This document shows, piece by piece, positions 50,034-57,992 of a stretch of DNA of 64,000 nucleotides. The stretch lies in contig DAHXUN010000001.1 of the NCBI GenBank assembly GCA_027386095.1, positions 1 through 64,000 on the forward strand. Direction: 5' to 3'. The notes beneath the pieces are model-generated. The model was given only the letters and a program-made list of their open reading frames with translations. It did not search any database and was not told the DNA's origin. A program made the translations under genes and the position numbers. The first letter of the stretch is position 1, and each line of letters opens with the position of its first letter. The DNA comes from Nitrososphaerota archaeon. GTDB taxonomy: Archaea; Thermoproteota; Nitrososphaeria; Nitrososphaerales; UBA183.

Positions 50034-50540
50034 CTATCCCCTTGACATTCTATCTGCCTTCGCCTTCGGGACTCCGGTCCTGGGCGAAGGAGTTGGCCGG
50101 TAGTCGCCGGGCACGGTCCCGAAGGCGACGTTGAACCTGTTCCATCCGTTGATTGCGACCACGGCCATGGTGAGGTCGACGAGCTCCTTTTCGGCGAAAT
50201 GGTTGCGCGCCTCTTCGAACACGTCATCGGGGACGCCCGAAGTGGCCACAAGCGTGACCGCCTCTGTCCAGCCAAGCGCCGCACGCTCCTTGGGGGTATA
50301 GAATGGCGTCTCCCTCCAGGCCGAAAGGGCGTAGACCCGCTGCTCGGTCTCGCCGGCCGCTCGGGCGTCCTTCGTGTGCATGTCGAGACACCACGCGCAC
50401 CTGTTGATTTGCGACGCGCGGATCTTGATCAGGTTCAGGAGCCTAGGTTCTAGGCCGCTGGATTCGACGTATTTCTCAAGGCCCAACATCGCCTCACGGA
50501 CGCCGGGCGCGACTTTTCCGTAGCTTAACCTCGGTTTCAT
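50034..50540 (-). CDS. Carboxymuconolactone decarboxylase/AhpD-like protein
   Basis: ATG at 50540 gives 168 residues (MKPRLSYGKVAPGVREAMLG). The redox motif CAWCLDMHTKDAR holds the C-x2-C and His of the AhpD family, which act as peroxidase partners or in thiol redox. Flanking helices (RLLNLIKIRASQINR, then ALSAWRETPFYTPKERAAL) match. A longer start at 50633 would add 31 residues of no similarity. Confidence 0.88.
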   Translation of the reverse strand: MKPRLSYGKVAPGVREAMLGLEKYVESSGLEPRLLNLIKIRASQINRCAWCLDMHTKDARAAGETEQRVYALSAWRETPFYTPKERAALGWTEAVTLVATSGVPDDVFEEARNHFAEKELVDLTMAVVAINGWNRFNVAFGTVPGDYRPTPSPRTGVPKAKADRMSRG

Positions 50541-50693
50541 AGGGTTGGGACCGTGCCACTTCGGTTCTATAAGACGTGTGCCAAAGGATTTCGGGACAGA
50601 TCTCGCCCCACCCCTGTAAGCTCGACATCCCAAAGGGCTTTGGGGGAGAGCATAAGGGAGTTCCTAGCTACCTAAGGGGCTGGAAGAGGACCA

Positions 50694-51449
50694 TTGGAGA
50701 AGAGGGATGCGCGTCGGAAAATCGGTGGCCGGCAGGCCTTGAAAGGGACGACGGTCTACGCCATAGGGCACTCGACGAGGAAAATCCAGGAATTCATCGA
50801 AATACTGCGGGCTCACGACGTGGACAATCTGGTCGACATACGCACGATTCCAAAGTCAAGGCACAACCCGCAATTCAACGGGAGCGACCTCGCACTTTCG
50901 CTCTGCTCAACAGGGATCGGATACATCCACCTCAAGGAGCTGGGGGGCCTCCGCCGTCCTGCCAAGGACTCGAAGAACACAGGGTGGCGCAACGCGAGCT
51001 TCCGCGGCTTCGCAGACTACATGCAGACGGAGGGGTTTGAGGCCGGCTTGGAAAAGCTCGGGCGCCTCGCAAAGGAAAAGAGAATCGCCATGATGTGCGC
51101 AGAGGGGAGTCCCTTCAGGTGCCACAGGTCGCTTGTGGCCGACGCCCTCACTGTGCGCGGGGGGAAGGTCATCCACATAGCGAGCAGAGGGGAGGGTCGA
51201 CCCCACAGACTCACCCCGTTCGCCCGAGTCAAGGGAACTGCTCTGTCCTACCCCACTGGAGCAGCCGAACCAAGGACCGGCTCGAAAGGCTGGGCGGACC
51301 CGCGTTGGGCCGCGGTGAGCGACAGAGGCGGCCGACCCCAAACATCTTTGGGCCAACCAATAACAGAAGCGGTTGGTACGAGGGTGGCGGATGCCTGCCC
51401 AGAAGCCAAGCGGACAAGAAATAGATGTCCGGGACCTTCCACCACATGA
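50694..51449 (+). CDS. DUF488 family protein
   Basis: The core (VYAIGHSTRKIQEFIEILR, LVDIRTIPKSRHNPQFN, IGYIHLKELGGLR, MMCAEGSPFRCHRSLVAD) is the complete DUF488 fold, of unknown enzymatic role with conserved Cys and Arg. TTG at 50694 or at 50739 may be the start. The family normally ends soon after HRLTPFARVKG; here about 75 further residues follow and overlap the next gene by 59 bases, so the natural stop may have been lost. Confidence 0.82.
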   Translation: MEKRDARRKIGGRQALKGTTVYAIGHSTRKIQEFIEILRAHDVDNLVDIRTIPKSRHNPQFNGSDLALSLCSTGIGYIHLKELGGLRRPAKDSKNTGWRNASFRGFADYMQTEGFEAGLEKLGRLAKEKRIAMMCAEGSPFRCHRSLVADALTVRGGKVIHIASRGEGRPHRLTPFARVKGTALSYPTGAAEPRTGSKGWADPRWAAVSDRGGRPQTSLGQPITEAVGTRVADACPEAKRTRNRCPGPSTT

Positions 51450-52026
51450 AAGGCATGGCAAGGTGCTAGAACTCTTCGACGCTCTGAAGCCAGGAGAGAC
51501 CCTTTCGGTGGTGAACGACCATGAGCCAGTGCACTTGGTGGCGTTCATGAAGCACGAGCGAAGGGACTTCGACCCTGAAGCGTACAGGGCCTACGAAAGG
51601 GCGCCTGGTGAATGGGTGGGGGTATTCGCAAAGGTCATGGGTGTGACTGGAGACAGGGCCGGTCCAGTCATAACGAGTTTTGGAAGAGAGAGGCAATACA
51701 GCGACTTCTCTTTCTCGCCGATTCCTGTCTACGCGACGCCTTCATACCGCGTGCTACTCACCTACATCAGGGCCGGGCAGTTCATCCCAGTCCATACGCC
51801 TAACATTGACCTGATCTTTGTGGTGCAGTCAGGGAGAGGCACTGTGGTTGCCGGGAGCGAGAGACAGAGAATATCCCCTGGAGGCGTGATAATAGTCCCC
51901 AAAGGAGTCAGACGTGGAATCTTGGCCGAGACCGACATGGAAGCTCTTCACGTAGTCTCTCCGCCTCCTGGCGATTCCGACCACGAAGAGGTCTCCCGGA
52001 AGATAGCGGCCGGCTCCTTCGAGTGA
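51391..52026 (+). CDS. DUF2249 (TusA-like) and cupin fusion
   Basis: From ATG at 51391 the protein has 211 residues. The N-terminal domain (VRDLPPHERHGKVLELFDAL, then PGETLSVVNDHEP) is DUF2249, and the C-terminal part is a cupin (AGQFIPVHTPNIDLIFVVQS, then GGVIIVPKGVRRG). DUF2249 is often found with hemerythrins and nitric-oxide-related proteins in bacteria and archaea; the NnrS-like gene follows after 30 bases. A sensor or carrier role in nitrogen-oxide stress is a reasonable guess. Confidence 0.78.
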   Translation: MPAQKPSGQEIDVRDLPPHERHGKVLELFDALKPGETLSVVNDHEPVHLVAFMKHERRDFDPEAYRAYERAPGEWVGVFAKVMGVTGDRAGPVITSFGRERQYSDFSFSPIPVYATPSYRVLLTYIRAGQFIPVHTPNIDLIFVVQSGRGTVVAGSERQRISPGGVIIVPKGVRRGILAETDMEALHVVSPPPGDSDHEEVSRKIAAGSFE

Positions 52027-52056
52027 CCACCCGAGGGATGCTGAACGCCTAAGAAC

Positions 52057-53253
52057 TTGGCCCTTCCCTTCATGGGCGCCTCCATTGCTTTCATGTTCCT
52101 CGCGCTGATGGTGGGGATTTTCCGTCTCATGGCTCAGAACGGAATCGGCCCTGTGGTGCTTGGCGACTTCTTCGCTCTGCACCCTCTGTTGATGGTCTTC
52201 GGTTTCATAGCAGGGATGATCGTCACGGAGAGGATAGCAGGCGTCGAACTGCTGCCACATACAAAGCAGACTTACCTCTCCCTCGTAATACCTCCATTCA
52301 TCTTCATAGGGATGGCGGTCGAAGTAGTAGGCTTTCTTTTCGGTCTTGCTCTGGCCAGCTATGTCGGCGCGGCGTTGCTCGTGGTTTCCTCCCTCTTCTT
52401 CCTCTCGTTACTACGCTCGTTCCTTACGATGGGGCGCGAAAAGGTGTCAGTCCTGTTCATGCTCGTCTCCGGCGTCGCTCTGCTGCTCTCTGCCCTCCTT
52501 TCCGCTTTCTTGCTCCCTGCTGGGAACGTGGGCTTCTGGATGACCCTTCTCCTGTTCCCTGTCGCCTTTGTGCTCGGCGAAAGAGTGGAACTGACTAGCT
52601 TGGCGACCAAGAGCTCTTCAGAGAGGTACGTCCCCGCGCTTTTTATGGTCGTGGTGGTGCTCGGTCTGTTCGGACTGGATGCGTTGTCCTTGACTCCTGC
52701 GGCAACGACGACCCCAGTCGCATTCGGGTTGATGGGCCTCACGTTTGGGTTCTTCCTAGTCGCTGAGAGGAAGGTGCGTTCGAACGCAGCAGCCTCACCC
52801 TTCCAGAGATATGTGAGCAACCACGTCGAGTTGGCATACATCTGGGGTCTAGCAGGATCGGTGTTTGGGATTGCGTATTCGCTCTCCCCCATGTTGGTAT
52901 TTTACGATGCCTTCATCCATTCGCTTGCCTTGGGCTTCATCGGGCTGATGTTCCTTGCACATGGCCCCATAATACTCCCCATGGTGACCCGCAGGCAGTT
53001 CGACAACGCGAAGCTCTCGTCCATCCCTCTCGCAATCCTCATGGTCGCTCTCGTCACAAGGATAGGCTCTGAGCTGGCGCTTCTGTACGATGGCGGTTGG
53101 CAGTTACATCTCTCAGTTGCGGTTTCAGGGTGGCTGGTCCTTCTCGCCGTCGTCGCCTTTTTCGTTGAGATTCTCCGCGGGACCAAGCGAAGCGGGGCAG
53201 AGCGCCACCTAGGCGCCGTCCAAGCGCCAAAGCGACTCGGTCCATTTCGGTAA
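52057..53253 (+). CDS. NnrS-like multi-spanning membrane protein
   Basis: The 398-residue protein has 11-12 membrane segments with histidines in the helices (FFALHPLLMVFGFIAGMI, VSNHVELAYIWGLAG, YDAFIHSLALGFIGLMF, LAHGPIILPMV). This matches the NnrS group, haem/copper-type proteins linked to nitric-oxide tolerance. TTG start at 52057, 30 bases after the DUF2249-cupin gene; likely co-transcribed. Biochemical role not established. Confidence 0.78.
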   Translation: MALPFMGASIAFMFLALMVGIFRLMAQNGIGPVVLGDFFALHPLLMVFGFIAGMIVTERIAGVELLPHTKQTYLSLVIPPFIFIGMAVEVVGFLFGLALASYVGAALLVVSSLFFLSLLRSFLTMGREKVSVLFMLVSGVALLLSALLSAFLLPAGNVGFWMTLLLFPVAFVLGERVELTSLATKSSSERYVPALFMVVVVLGLFGLDALSLTPAATTTPVAFGLMGLTFGFFLVAERKVRSNAAASPFQRYVSNHVELAYIWGLAGSVFGIAYSLSPMLVFYDAFIHSLALGFIGLMFLAHGPIILPMVTRRQFDNAKLSSIPLAILMVALVTRIGSELALLYDGGWQLHLSVAVSGWLVLLAVVAFFVEILRGTKRSGAERHLGAVQAPKRLGPFR

Positions 53254-53271
53254 GGGTGCAGGTGGCCTTGG

Positions 53272-54648
53272 TTAGCCCTTCCCTCTCCTCCCCACTCTGC
53301 CTAGGAGGGGAGTCAGCTCTTTGATTTCTATCTGGTCGAGGCGCCTCACTGCGTCCTCGATTTTCATCCTCAGGCCTTCAGGGACACGTGAGGACGCCAA
53401 CCTATGGAACTTCTCGGCGGCCCGTTCCCAGCTCATGGGTCGAGTGAAGAACCCTTCGTAGTCGTCCGCAAATCTTTCGAGAGACCGCCCGTCCTGCAGA
53501 CGGATGGTCACGCTGCATGGCATGGCATTCGGAAACTTGGAGCTGAGCTGTTCGTCGGGGTGGACGTCGACCTTTCTGAGGAGGGATTGGATGTCTTCCC
53601 CGGCGATCCTTTTTGGCAGGTACTGGTGCGGCATGACCTCGCCATCGAGAAGAGCCGCCGAGAGGATGTACGGAAGGCTGTGGTCCGCTTGCTCCTTGGT
53701 CTCTATCAGCTTTTTGTCCCCCTCTTCGCCGCCCCCTATGATGTTGTATGCCACGTCGAATATCCTCAAATCGATCGATTCGACGTCCTCGGCCTTGAAC
53801 TCTGACTCCGCCTGTAAGGCCAAGATGCACTCTATCGCGGACTGGGAATGGACCTCGGCGTTGTACTTCTTCACTATAGTGCGGGTGACGGCTTCGAGGT
53901 TCTCTCGCTCCCAGCCGATTTCGAAGTTGCCAGCGATCGAATCCATGAACCCCTTGTTCCCCTCGAAGACCTCCAGGGGGCCTGTGATCCCTTTTGCTGC
54001 CATGAAGACAGCCGTCAACGCGCCGAACGACACGAATGGGTAGGCGAGCCCCTTCCAGTTCGAGAGCCTCCCCGTCCGCGACACCCTCAGGGCGTTGAGC
54101 GCGGTGCCGGCGATGGCAATCGCGTTGGCTGCTTTTGCAGGGCTGAGGGAAAGGGCCCGTGCGGCCCCCGCGGCCACAGCGTACGCCCCCTGGGTCGTGT
54201 GGTCGAATCCCTTCGCTCTCACAGGCGCGACTTCGCTCAATCTGCACTGGACCTGATAGGCCACAGCCAGCGCCGTGAGGAAGTCTTTGCCGGAAGCCCC
54301 CGAGTATTCAGAGGCGGCGAGGACAGGGGCGACGTTGTCGCTGGGGTGGCAGGTCTCGCCCTTCGCGAGGAAGCTGTCGTTGAAGTCGAGGTACCTGACC
54401 AGCGCCCCGTTATAGAGCGCGGCCCTGTCCGGGCTCGTCTTCCCACCTCCTATCAGGGTGGAGAGGGGCGAGCCCCCGAAGCCTTGTTCGAAAGAGCGTA
54501 TCTTGGCCACCGGCCCGGCCGACAGAGCGCCTATCGCGCAGCCGATGGCGTCCAGAACCCTGACCTTCAGTTGAAGGACGGCTTTGTCAGATAGAGCCTT
54601 GTACGAAGAAGATGAAACGAATTCAGCCATCTCCTCGACTAGGGTCAT
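53272..54648 (-). CDS. MmgE/PrpD family protein (2-methylcitrate dehydratase-like)
   Basis: The 458-residue protein shows the family's features: VLDAIGCAIGALSAGPVAKI near the start, SDNVAPVLAASEYSGASGKD, then AFGALTAV-type and DHSLPYILSAALLDGEVMPH motifs. Members dehydrate 2-methylcitrate, cis-aconitate-like or other hydroxyacids. No 2-methylcitrate synthase is nearby, so the substrate is open. It lies back-to-back with the NnrS-like gene (convergent) and ahead of the phosphosulfolactate synthase gene on the minus strand. Confidence 0.92.
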   Translation of the reverse strand: MTLVEEMAEFVSSSSYKALSDKAVLQLKVRVLDAIGCAIGALSAGPVAKIRSFEQGFGGSPLSTLIGGGKTSPDRAALYNGALVRYLDFNDSFLAKGETCHPSDNVAPVLAASEYSGASGKDFLTALAVAYQVQCRLSEVAPVRAKGFDHTTQGAYAVAAGAARALSLSPAKAANAIAIAGTALNALRVSRTGRLSNWKGLAYPFVSFGALTAVFMAAKGITGPLEVFEGNKGFMDSIAGNFEIGWERENLEAVTRTIVKKYNAEVHSQSAIECILALQAESEFKAEDVESIDLRIFDVAYNIIGGGEEGDKKLIETKEQADHSLPYILSAALLDGEVMPHQYLPKRIAGEDIQSLLRKVDVHPDEQLSSKFPNAMPCSVTIRLQDGRSLERFADDYEGFFTRPMSWERAAEKFHRLASSRVPEGLRMKIEDAVRRLDQIEIKELTPLLGRVGRRGKG

Positions 54649-54707
54649 AGGCCAGCCTTCCCAGGTGTCAGGTTAGCGCCCTCATCGGCGCCGGGTCAAC
54701 CGCCGCA

Positions 54708-55577
54708 TCAGGCGTATTCGACCTTCTTCCCTTCCCAGATTTCCTTGTCGCCCCAGAGCCTGGTTCTCCAGGCCGTGAACTCGACGACCTGGGAGTGGTC
54801 GATGAACAGGTTGACATCGCGCCCGAAGGTGGTCAGGTACCATTTGAAGACCGGAGGGTCAGAGGCCTCGAACATGAACACTTTGTGCCCGAACCTGTCC
54901 ACGAGCTTCTCGATCACATCCTTCCTCCACCTTTCGGGGGGAATGTCCTCGGTCAAACCCTCTGACTCCACCATAATCATCTTGGCGCCGGCCTTCAGAT
55001 GCGCCTGAACCTCGTCCGAGAACTCATCGAAGTCTCTCATCCTCATGGACTCGTCGTAGCCTGCAATGTGGGTGCCCGCCCCCGCGCCTATCATCATCGA
55101 GACCTCAGGCTTGGGCTTCATCCCCAGCTTCTGAACGCGCTCGACAATCTCCAACTTGTCTTTGAGGGGGATGGGTGCAAGGCCGCTCGACACCTCGACC
55201 ACGTCAAACCCCAGCCCCTTGCACTCCTCGAGGTACCGGTCGACGGCCGATCTCCCTTGGACTATCACTCGCTCTACGAACCCGCCGGTCGACACGTAGA
55301 GGTCATGCTCGTGGCAAGCTCTGATGATCTCCTTCACTCTGCTTCTGTCGAGGAGTCGCATAGACCCGCCGGCGAACTTGTACCCGTCCACATAGTCGCT
55401 CCAGTCGTCCAGGAGGTCTTTGAGGTAGCCGTAGCTGATGGAAGTGTAGTAGGGCCCCCTCATCTCTACGACCCCCACCTGCCTGGGCTTCTTGGGCGGC
55501 ATGTCTATCCTGACGAAGTCGAACGCCTTCTTCTCTGCGGGCATGGATTGCCTGAATTCAGGAATTGTATTTACCAT
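54708..55577 (-). CDS. comA: Phosphosulfolactate synthase (ComA)
   Basis: The enzyme adds sulfite to phosphoenolpyruvate, first step of coenzyme M-type sulfonate synthesis in methanogens, and is also found in non-methanogens. The (beta/alpha)8 signatures are present: YGYLKDLLDDWSDYVDGYKF, AGGSMRLLDRSRVKEII, DVVEVSSGLAPIPLKDKLE and the C-terminal WRTRLWG. ATG at 55577 gives 289 residues; the frame is open further upstream without conservation. No other coenzyme M genes are seen in the window. Confidence 0.92.
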   Translation of the reverse strand: MVNTIPEFRQSMPAEKKAFDFVRIDMPPKKPRQVGVVEMRGPYYTSISYGYLKDLLDDWSDYVDGYKFAGGSMRLLDRSRVKEIIRACHEHDLYVSTGGFVERVIVQGRSAVDRYLEECKGLGFDVVEVSSGLAPIPLKDKLEIVERVQKLGMKPKPEVSMMIGAGAGTHIAGYDESMRMRDFDEFSDEVQAHLKAGAKMIMVESEGLTEDIPPERWRKDVIEKLVDRFGHKVFMFEASDPPVFKWYLTTFGRDVNLFIDHSQVVEFTAWRTRLWGDKEIWEGKKVEYA

Positions 55578-55673
55578 TTTCTCTCGAGAGTGGCACCCTC
55601 CTTCGTGGCGACCCTGGTAACCTGGCGGGCGCGTCCATGGATTATCGCCGAGCCCGAACATCTTGGGAGTAAT

Positions 55674-55877
55674 GTGTATGCCCGCTTGCGATCTTCTCGA
55701 GATAGACAGGGATTGGGCACCACGTGTGTGGTCTGCAGAGGACGCTGCAAGTTCAGTTTCGTCATCACCGAGTGGTCTGCCCCGAACGCCACCCCTCAGG
55801 AGTACACCATAACGACCAGATCGATTGAGCTTCTCTGCGAGTGCTGCGATGGCAGAGGCGACAACTGTACGTACTGA
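55674..55877 (+). CDS. Small Cys-rich protein, 67 aa
   Basis: GTG at 55674 opens a frame with two cysteine clusters, TTCVVCRGRCKFSFVI and LCECCDGRGDNCTY, giving seven to eight cysteines arranged as in a treble-clef or ribbon metal site. The middle part (EWSAPNATPQEYTITTRSIE) is normal protein. It lies between the divergent comA gene and the HTH_10 regulator. Tentative but coherent. Confidence 0.45.
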   Translation: MYARLRSSRDRQGLGTTCVVCRGRCKFSFVITEWSAPNATPQEYTITTRSIELLCECCDGRGDNCTY

Positions 55878-55946
55878 CTCGGCGCTCTTGATTGGGGTGT
55901 GGTCGCCGTGGATTGCCCATGCTTCCGGGCTACCGAAAGCCTCCTT

Positions 55947-55974
55947 CTAATCAGGATTCAACCTGAAATATAGG
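55947..55974 (+). promoter_or_regulatory. Promoter of HTH_10 regulator 1 with motif shared with regulator 2
   Basis: CTAATCAGGATT (55947-55958) precedes a TATA box GAAATATAGG (55965-55974), which is centred 26 bases before the ATG at 55995. The first motif nearly equals CTAATCAGAATT, the reverse strand of the palindrome at 60407-60422 in the promoter of the second HTH_10 gene. Confidence 0.5.
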
Positions 55975-55994
55975 ATAGCGCCTCCCTTCTTAGA

Positions 55995-56621
55995 ATGATA
56001 GAAGTCCGGTTGGCAATCCAGAACCCGGCGAACTGGGTAGGGAGCCTGGCCGAGTCTGCTCGCGTCAAGATAGTCGACGTGAAGGAAAGGAAGGGGGTCG
56101 TGGAAGACTTCGTGGAGCTCTCGTCGGAGAGCCTTTCGCCCGAGGAGATACTTTCTCACCTGAGGGCGACGGCGGGAGTCCTGTCCGCCGACATGACGAA
56201 GGTTGACAGGAACAGGGTGTTTGGCATGGTCTCTACACACAGTTGTCCCATCTGTTCCACATTCGCCGGATTGAACTGTTTTCTCATCTCGGCAGACTCC
56301 AGAGATGACGGGAAGATGGAGTGGAGGCTGTTTATCGGCGGCGATACCGACCTAAAAGAGCTCTGCGGGAGGCTCGACGCCAATCGGGTCAAGTACAATA
56401 TCCTTGAGGTCTCGCACCATGTGCAGAAGAAGGAAATGACTGCAAGACAGGAAGATATCCTGCGAACGGCTCTAGACCTCGGATACTTCGAATTCCCGAA
56501 GAGAATTCATCTCGAAGAGCTGGCTGATAAGCTTGGAATAACCCCCGCGACCCTCTCCGAGATTCTCAGAAGGGCGGAGAAAAAAGTGCTTTCGAGCCAC
56601 TTCGGCACAACTAAGGACTGA
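55995..56621 (+). CDS. HTH_10 (bacterio-opsin activator-type) transcription regulator 1
   Basis: The last 60 residues form the HTH_10 domain: EMTARQEDILRTALDLGYFE, FPKRIHLEELADKLGI and TPATLSEILRRAEKKVL. The N-terminal 140 residues are a sensor-like alpha/beta domain with cysteines in HSCPICSTFAGLNCF that could hold a metal or respond to redox/NO. Such regulators are common in halophiles and Thaumarchaeota. It is followed on the same strand by two hemerythrin genes and may control them. Confidence 0.88.
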   Translation: MIEVRLAIQNPANWVGSLAESARVKIVDVKERKGVVEDFVELSSESLSPEEILSHLRATAGVLSADMTKVDRNRVFGMVSTHSCPICSTFAGLNCFLISADSRDDGKMEWRLFIGGDTDLKELCGRLDANRVKYNILEVSHHVQKKEMTARQEDILRTALDLGYFEFPKRIHLEELADKLGITPATLSEILRRAEKKVLSSHFGTTKD

Positions 56622-56789
56622 CGTCTTCTCTCCTGACGCTTGTCCGCCTCCGGCGGTGGTGTATTCTACTCTGCACACGACTGAAAGTCCGCCCTCCGGA
56701 GTTCAGCCTTCGAAGGGAACTGGGAGTCTGGTCCTATGCCATAGCTGTTTGGGGTTAATGCTAAGTCAGTCCCCTTCCCACCGTCTCCT

Positions 56790-57251
56790 ATGAGCGACCT
56801 GCAAGCCCCGAGTTCACTGGAGGAGGAGCACCGTGAACTTTTCCGCGAACTTGTGGAACTGGAGTCGGAAGGAGGCGAGACAGGAAAAGCTGTCAAGGAA
56901 CTCTTGGCGGTCCTTGAACCTCACTTCGAGAAGGAGGAGAGCGTCGTGATGCCCCTTCTCGGAGCCTTAAGGCCGCTCTCTGATGGGAAGCCAATACGCA
57001 ATCCTTCCGAAGCGATGTCTCTTTACAAGATGCTCTCGTCAGACTACCCGAAGATGCTAAAGGAACATGCGCAGGTGAAGAAGCTTATCGAGCGTGTTCG
57101 GATGGCTGCAGCGAAGGTGGAGAAAGGTCGCGCGTTGACGGTAATGGATGGACTCGAGCACCACGCCAAGGTGGAGGAAGAGGTCCTCTACCCAGCCGCC
57201 ATGCTGGTCGGAGCCTTCGCGAAGGGTAAAACAAAGGCGAAGGTCCGTTGA
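56790..57251 (+). CDS. Hemerythrin-like protein 1
   Basis: A four-helix HHE protein of 153 residues with the di-iron ligands H-x3-E type pairs in LEEEHRELFRELVELE, EPHFEKEESVVMPLLG, LKEHAQVKKLIERVRM and LEHHAKVEEEVLYPAA. Hemerythrins bind O2 or NO at a di-iron centre. Its stop overlaps the start of a second hemerythrin (TTGA), so they form a unit. Confidence 0.88.
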   Translation: MSDLQAPSSLEEEHRELFRELVELESEGGETGKAVKELLAVLEPHFEKEESVVMPLLGALRPLSDGKPIRNPSEAMSLYKMLSSDYPKMLKEHAQVKKLIERVRMAAAKVEKGRALTVMDGLEHHAKVEEEVLYPAAMLVGAFAKGKTKAKVR

Positions 57252-57667
57252 GTGCCGTCGCGCCGATAGGACATCTGCAGGAGATCCGTATGCTGGTTGG
57301 CCGGCTGGAAAAGGAGCACAGGGCATTCGCATCAGACATAGGCGGATTGGAGGAGAAGGTCCAGGCAGACGAAGTAGGCATGGTCAGGAAGCTCTTCGTT
57401 CAGTTGCAAGACAGCCTAACCGATCATATGCTGGTGGAAGAGTTCGAAGTCTACCCCGAACTCATGCGAAAGAATCTGTTCGATGCGTCGATTAGTTCCA
57501 TAATGCAGCAGCATCACGACGTGACATCCTCGCTCGGCAAGATGGAGCTTTCCCTTCGTTTAGGGAACTTCATAGAATTCCAAGCTGTCCTTGAAGAGCT
57601 CGCCAGGGTCCTGCGCAAGCACCAGCCTGCGGAAGAAGAGAAGGTCTTTCCGCTGGCGACAGTTTAA
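57248..57667 (+). CDS. Hemerythrin-like protein 2
   Basis: The 139-residue protein has ligands in LEKEHRAFASDIGG, TDHMLVEEFEVYPELM, MQQHHDVTSSLGKMEL and LRKHQPAEEEKVFPLA, a full HHE set. TTG at 57248 overlaps the stop of hemerythrin 1. The tandem pair differs clearly in sequence, so it is an old duplication or a heteromer. Confidence 0.85.
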   Translation: MSAVAPIGHLQEIRMLVGRLEKEHRAFASDIGGLEEKVQADEVGMVRKLFVQLQDSLTDHMLVEEFEVYPELMRKNLFDASISSIMQQHHDVTSSLGKMELSLRLGNFIEFQAVLEELARVLRKHQPAEEEKVFPLATV

Positions 57668-57679
57668 GGGATATTCCTT

Positions 57680-57982
57680 ATGGCCGACTTTCGGCATCCA
57701 AGACCAAATGTCAAGCAGATAAGATTCTGTTCCCTGTGCGCGGTTTCTGGCATCGTCACCCCATCGGAGTGTTACCACGCAACGCGGCTGGATTACTGCA
57801 CCTTTCACTACTGGCTCGTGCGAGGGCGCGTTGGAAGCCACGGCTATTCGCTGGAAGACTACGTGAACTGGTCTAAGAAATTCTCTTTCCGGGTCTCTCT
57901 GCCGTCGAAGGCAGACTGCGCGAGGATGCAGAATGAGTACGACGGAGAACGGGATAGGCCTTCCGCAGAGCTCAGGGCCTGA
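57680..57982 (+). CDS. Small Cys/His-containing protein, 100 aa
   Basis: ATG at 57680, 12 bases after the second hemerythrin. It carries FCSLCAVSGIVTPSECYHAT and DYCTFHYWLV, giving five Cys and two His in the first half, a likely metal site. The second half is helical. It lies between the hemerythrins and the NnrS/deazaflavin fusion in the same direction, so it belongs to the same unit. No family name. Confidence 0.65.
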   Translation: MADFRHPRPNVKQIRFCSLCAVSGIVTPSECYHATRLDYCTFHYWLVRGRVGSHGYSLEDYVNWSKKFSFRVSLPSKADCARMQNEYDGERDRPSAELRA

Positions 57983-57992
57983 GAGAATATCT

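Noticed and set aside
54999..55673. Long plus-strand frame antisense to comA
   Set aside because: Antisense to a well-supported enzyme; only the last 67 codons, past the comA start, were kept as a possible gene.
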